From contig OW203763.1 in assembly GCA_934045905.1 (NCBI GenBank), forward strand, positions 38,949,017-39,013,016: a stretch of 64,000 bases of DNA, in the 5' to 3' direction. This DNA comes from Leuctra nigra. Lineage: Eukaryota; Arthropoda; Insecta; Plecoptera; Leuctridae. Shown here in pieces: positions 58,995 through 64,000 of this stretch (position 1 is the first letter of the stretch; each line of letters begins with the position of its first letter). A program made the translations under genes and the position numbers. A model generated the notes under the pieces. The model ran no database searches. It saw only the letters and a program-made list of their open reading frames with translations, and was not told the DNA's origin.

Positions 58995-60155
58995 AGGTAT
59001 ACTATTTATTTTATCTTTAATCGAACATTGATTATTACACCTTTTAACTACAATTACTAACAAAGTTCATTTAAATCGTAGATCGTCGCAAGTATCGCCA
59101 ACTCCAAGGATTCAAGCTATCACCTCTATACGTTTTCATATGCATGTTTGTCCTATCATTGGTTACAGCATTCAATTAACCTAATTAATTGTCACATTCA
59201 AGTCTAATTAATTTAAGAACAACCACAATTCTCTTATCTTATCTGTTATATCTACAGGGGGCAAGTAGAATGCATAATTAATTTGTTACTTTTACATCAG
59301 TGCTTCGTCATAATGTTCACATTATTTTTTTTATTTATAAATACGAGTATAAAAAGGTATTCTAATCACCTAATAGCACCACTAAATCATTCAAAAAACT
59401 CCAACCGCTACTGTTTTGACAGACAAAGATAGATTTTCGTTTATAAAAAGTATTATGGGAAGAGATCATCTAAGGAACTCAATATTAAGGTAATAATAAT
59501 TATAGATTGTGCTCAGAGTTAGATATATCTGTCTACCTTGTTTTCTTTAGTTCATACTATTAAGAATGCAGACCAGGTACCATAAGCTGCTTCATGTTGA
59601 TAATAATTCATTGTCTTTGAAAGACTTTTGATACATTGTTAAAGCGTTAAAGAAAAACTTTACCACCGTAAAATGATCGATGACGATTCGATTGTTAAAA
59701 AAGGAACTAGCATGAGTTTCTCAAGATGAGAGGCTGTATCTGGATCTGATCTGGTTTGCAACTGCCACTACCTGGAGGTCAACGTGAGGTCAAAATCTCA
59801 ACTGATACTCACGAAGATGTTGTCTTCAGTGCGATGGAACAATACAATGCTCCAAACAGAACCAATAAAATACTGTTCCTTTCATTTCTAGAATGATTTG
59901 AATGATGTTGTAGTATTATATGAATTGCCTCTCGTTCATTTTTCATTAGTAGCAATAGCATTTGTTTTATATTGTTTTCTTTTTGTGTTTATTTCGATCA
60001 ATGTATCAGCCAGTGCAACTTCATAATATAACTTCAAATATGAGAGCTGAGACTATATAAACGCGTTGAAAAAACCGCATAGGTTGAAATGAAAGTGTTT
60101 TTCATTGTTTCCAATAAGTTGTCTCAGATGGTAACGCTTAGGCATTCTAGTTGCA
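58995..60155. other. Gene-free AT-rich interval
   Basis: No exon or repeat was recognised. A TATA-like ctatataaacgcg lies near 60053. Confidence 0.35.
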
Positions 60156-60159
60156 TTTG

Positions 60160-60300
60160 TTTGAATACCGCATTTCTTATAGCTTTTCATAGTTTTCCTC
60201 AGTCAAGAGCAAATGTTGGGACGTTCCATACAAATAGTTGATACAGCCTCATTCTCACCTTCCATTCTGTATCCAGTTCAATAAATCATCATGAACTTGG
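60160..60300 (+). mobile_element. Decayed SINE fragment
   Basis: catagttttcctcagtcaag, agcaaatgttgggacgttcc and ctcaccttccattc correspond to the SINE body. Head and tail are eroded. Confidence 0.45.
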
Positions 60301-60309
60301 ACCGATTTA

Positions 60310-61085
60310 GCTGCAGGCAGAATCTTCCACAAACATTATTAAAAAATATTTTTAAATTTTACTATCATTCGCTATGTGATATTAAAGTGTATTTAACAAA
60401 ACACGATAAAGGTATAAAGATGTATATGGAAAGACTGTTCTCAAGGTGTAACCAACAAAGAAGACTTGTACTTTAACCAAAAAACTACGTATAGTTTGTA
60501 TCAAAATCTGATTAATGATATCGAGTTCACATGATATCAAGTGAAAATTACAACAAGCAATCACGAAGTTCCCCAAGTTTTAAATTTCTTAGTGGAATCG
60601 CAGAATATTCATATATTCAAAATTATTCGCAGTATATAATTTCTCAATAACAAAAAATGTTGCCACTTGCGTTTCTAAGACTTGTCAATAACAATGTTGC
60701 TTGGATGTTGATAACTCAGATTTAATCATTAGAACAACATTTAAAATACTATTCTAAATTATGCTAGATTATACACAGATGAACTGTCACGTCAAATGAC
60801 AGGGCCATCAGATAAATTCCTAGCCAAGGTGCTGCCCAAACATCGTAGTAGGTAGTGAGAATTACTACTTAACATAAAAATATGAGAATAAGAATAATGA
60901 CATAACAATCAGAAAGTTGATCAATATCCATCAATTCTTGTAGTTCCGTCATATGTCAACAGTGAGGAATTCATTTCGCCATATCGAAGAGAATTTATGC
61001 ATAACATTTGCTTTATACAAATGTCACAGATTTTAAAACCAGAAAAACTCCTCTACAATAACGCGATGGCTAGCGAGCGCGTAGT
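60310..61085. other. Gene-free interval
   Basis: AT-rich DNA with no recognised feature. Confidence 0.3.
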
Positions 61086-61088
61086 TCT

Positions 61089-61731
61089 AGAGACTTCATG
61101 AGGAAGAAAAGTTTCAGCGCTTTTCCCCTGACAATCTCTCGACCTCCTGTGCTAGCTCTGCGATGCAGAAGACTGTGAGAGACTTCCTGAGGAGGAATGA
61201 CAATCTCTCGACCTCCTGTGCTAGCTCTGCGATGCAGAAGACTGTGAGAGACTTCCTGAGGAGGAATGACAATCTCTCGACCTCCTGTGCTAACTCTGAG
61301 ATGCAGAAGACTGTGAGAGACTTCCTGAGGAGGAATGACAATCTCTCAACCTCAGGTGCTAACTCTGCGATGCAGAAGACTGTGAGAGACTTCCTGAGGA
61401 GGAATGACAATCTCTCAACCTCCTGTGCTAACTCTGAGATGCAGAAGACTGTGAGAGACTTCCTGAGGAGGAATGACAATCTCTCAACCTCCTGTGCTAA
61501 CTCTGAGATGCAGAAGACTGTGAGAGACTTCCTGAGGAGGAATGACAATCTCTCAACCTCCTGTGCTAACTCTGAGATGCAGAAGACTGTGAGAGACTTC
61601 CTGAGGAGGAATGACAATCTCTCAACCTCCGGTGCTAACTCTGCGATGCAGAAGACTGTGAGAGACTTCCTGAGGAGGAATGACAATCTCTCGACCTCCT
61701 GTGCTAACTCTGCGATGCAGAAGGCTGTTAC
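61089..61731. repeat. 69-bp minisatellite, nine copies, open on both strands
   Basis: The unit begins caatctctcgacctcctgtg and ends cttcctgaggaggaatga. It occurs nine times from about 61132, with a degenerate partial copy before it. Because 69 is divisible by three, a 230-codon plus frame and a 227-codon minus frame both stay open. The 23-residue translations contain MQKTVRDFLRRN (plus) or ELAQEVERLSFLLRKSL (minus). Differences between copies do not clearly favour synonymous change in either frame, so coding is not claimed. Confidence 0.9.
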
Positions 61732-61859
61732 TTCAATGAATACTTCTGGGCGCACAGCCAAGCCACGATTATTAGTAATGATCATCGATACACTCAAGTA
61801 CTGCCAACCATTTAATTTATATTATTATAATAATTATCATAATAGTTCGTGCTAATAAT

Positions 61860-62205
61860 TAGCGGAAAATGGCAATCAAACTTATTAATATTGCAAAACT
61901 TTTCGTGATCATAAGTTAACGAAAAATAATTACAATTCTCTAATATGTAATTATTTTATATTTATTGTTAACCTGAGCTATCATTATGTGACTTTTAAAT
62001 TCTTCTAAGCTTGTATTCATGGGGCATGCGGACAAGACCAATACATGAATGAAATTTGCATATTTCTCTAGAGGTGCAATAAATTACTGATTATAGAAAG
62101 TATAAAGTGTACCTATTATAATTAGGACTATTCAAAAACAACTTCAATTAATGCCAGCCAAAAGACAGCCTCCAGTAAATTGTAATTCGTTTCGATTGTA
62201 AATTA
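61860..62205. other. Gene-free interval
   Basis: AT-rich DNA without recognised features. Confidence 0.3.
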
Positions 62206-62229
62206 GTAAAAGATTTCACAATTCAAGTC

Positions 62230-62515
62230 TCAATCTCGTCTTGAAGGGACATCGATGTACCCTGACAGGGGACTAAATTGCCTCCTCCCCGTGGTACATA
62301 GATGGCGTGACCAAATACAGGGCCCAGAAATCTCTGAATATGCGCCCTGGCACTGTCAAGAAGTGCATATCTCATTGTATTCCAGTGGTATTTTACCCCC
62401 AAGCGATATTTGACCCAGTTTTCGATTGCATTACTTTATTTCTCGTGGGTGGTCAACAAACTATTAAACTTTTAACTTACACTATTAAACTATTAAATTA
62501 AACAAGTAAACTATT
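62230..62515 (+). mobile_element. Possible retroelement 3' fragment with ACTATTAAA tail
   Basis: A GC-richer block (62270-62370) runs into an AT-rich end where actattaaa recurs about four times (62459-62518), as a retroposon tail might. No target duplication was identified. Confidence 0.3.
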
Positions 62516-62519
62516 AAAT

Positions 62520-64000
62520 CTACATATTTTACTGCCATGAAGCAGTTTATATTGCGAATGCGTTTTGATACTTGAATTGTAGCAAAATGTAAATTGTTAC
62601 ATAATACGTTTTATTATCCTAAAATTGGTTAAATAACAAACATTTTTATTTTCATCATATAAAATAAAGAAAATGAAATCAGCTATTATTTGTCTAAACG
62701 TAGAGTAAATAAGAATTGAAATTGAAATAAAGAATTAGAATTAGAAAATTCAAAGAATTAGAATTAGAGCTACAAAAGTGTATTAGTTATTCAGGAAGTA
62801 CAAAAAATAACACCAAATTCATCATTAACAAAAGCATTTTGATTACAGATTGTTTATGACAACAAATTGAATCTAAAAAATTTAACAACTGAATATTTTC
62901 CACGAAATACTAGTCTTAACTCTTTCGTGGTATCTATTTAAACTCAGTCTATAAACAAAAAGAGCCAACGTACAATTATTTCTATGATGAGCAACGTTAA
63001 TAGATGATGGTGTGTGAATTTCAGAGCTTTCGTTGAAATCCTGCCATCTAAACAGCAGCAGTTATTTTGAATCCCCGTTAGCTAAATTAATATAATTTGA
63101 TATCAATTTGGGCCCGCATTAACATCATTTTACTAGACATTCTAATTCCATAAAATCAATTTTAGTACGTATTAAGAATGGCGTGTAGTTTCTTTCGATA
63201 CGTTCATGAATAATTATTATCTTCTATAAAAAAAAGTGTATAATAAGTTAGTATCAAAGTGAACATGCAAGATGTCAAATGTTTGATTTGAGAAGTTGAT
63301 TGAACATCTAACGAGTCTAGTGGGCATCCTTGGCTTCAGCTTCGCTGCAGCAAATTGACAAGTGGTTCGGCTAACTCTGGCAGACATACTTCCAACACAG
63401 ATCAAAAGCTAGCGTTCAGTTATCTCGTCTTCAGACAGGATGGAATATTATTCACCTCAAAATCAAATTTATGTTTTGTTTTTATTTTATGATGAGTTTC
63501 ACGAAGATGCAATTTTCTGAATATTTCTTTGATAGATGGTTTAGAAAGACGTTGAAATACTGCAATAATTTAAATGTATAAGCAGGTGCGTACTTATATT
63601 GAACTAATGCTTAGTTTTATACTTTATAGTGTCTATTAGGACATAAGGATAATTCATGATTCAATTTCTAATAAAAATTTGTCAACTCTATTACTTATTG
63701 ATTTCCTCTCTTATAATGTGTTTCATTCTTTTCTTTTATTTTGTAGAAAAATGTTTAATTTCATACTTCAAACTCTATTAGGTAAAATGTTTCTCTTGAA
63801 ATGCATTATTTATATTTACAACTTAATTAATTATATTGAAAGAACACTGCATTAATCTGCAGATCATCTTAATCCAATGTCTGGTCTTAGAGGAACAATG
63901 ACATATAAAACAAGTTTACTATATTTCTCTCCATCAGTTTTTACAATTCATTCCCTCTGGTTCTATCATACATAATCATTAACAACAATTCCTACTCTCA
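62520..64000. other. Gene-free right end of the window
   Basis: AT-rich. A gaattagaattag-type minor repeat lies near 62733-62770. No exon, RNA gene or intact mobile element was recognised. Confidence 0.35.

Overview
The window looks like AT-rich, repeat-dense, gene-poor nuclear DNA from an animal, most likely an insect. The transposon mix is insect-like: tRNA-headed SINEs, many foldback elements and hAT-type miniature elements. A hemipteran source is only a guess. There are no bacterial operons, ribosome binding sites or CRISPR arrays. Almost all short ORFs are chance frames in AT-rich or repetitive DNA.

One protein-coding gene is clear: a Krüppel-like transcription factor of the KLF1/2/4 type on the minus strand at 38182-39279. 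Its three C2H2 fingers, nuclear-localisation-like basic patch and proline/serine-rich N-terminal half lie in a single 3' exon directly behind a splice acceptor. Upstream exons are not identified. A weaker candidate exon lies on the plus strand at 55665-55887.

The rest is mobile and tandem repeat DNA. From left to right: the LTR, primer-binding site and start of the leader of a minus-strand LTR retrotransposon (1-492); decayed SINEs and a hAT miniature element with a perfect 8-bp target duplication (3019-3481); two hairpins (about 4.2-4.5 kb); a 31-bp minisatellite (5.6-6.2 kb); a nearly complete SINE (7.5-7.8 kb); and a 7.5-kb satellite of 92-bp monomers with local higher-order repeats (7.9-15.5 kb). 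A 22/23-bp minisatellite (20.6-21.3 kb) is followed by a 2.08-kb near-perfect palindrome (21.36-23.44 kb). Next comes a foldback element (23.43-25.55 kb) split by a second foldback element (23655-25411), then a hAT-like element (25578-26159).

Between 26.5 and 31.6 kb lie a 13-bp minisatellite, a 1.6-kb array in which each unit carries a composite CCGGAAGTGACGTCA site, a TA-flanked long-TIR element (29564-30389), a palindromic-TIR MITE (30847-31088) and a second copy of the first hAT element (31101-31542). The DNA around the KLF gene (about 34-43 kb) and from 43.4 to 52 kb is comparatively poor in recognisable repeats. The right end holds a GC-rich retroelement with a 12-bp target duplication (53746-54201), more MITEs, a foldback element (58165-58992) and a 69-bp minisatellite open on both strands (61.1-61.7 kb).

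All calls were made by reading the sequence. No similarity search or folding calculation was run, so family names rest on termini, target duplications and recalled family features.
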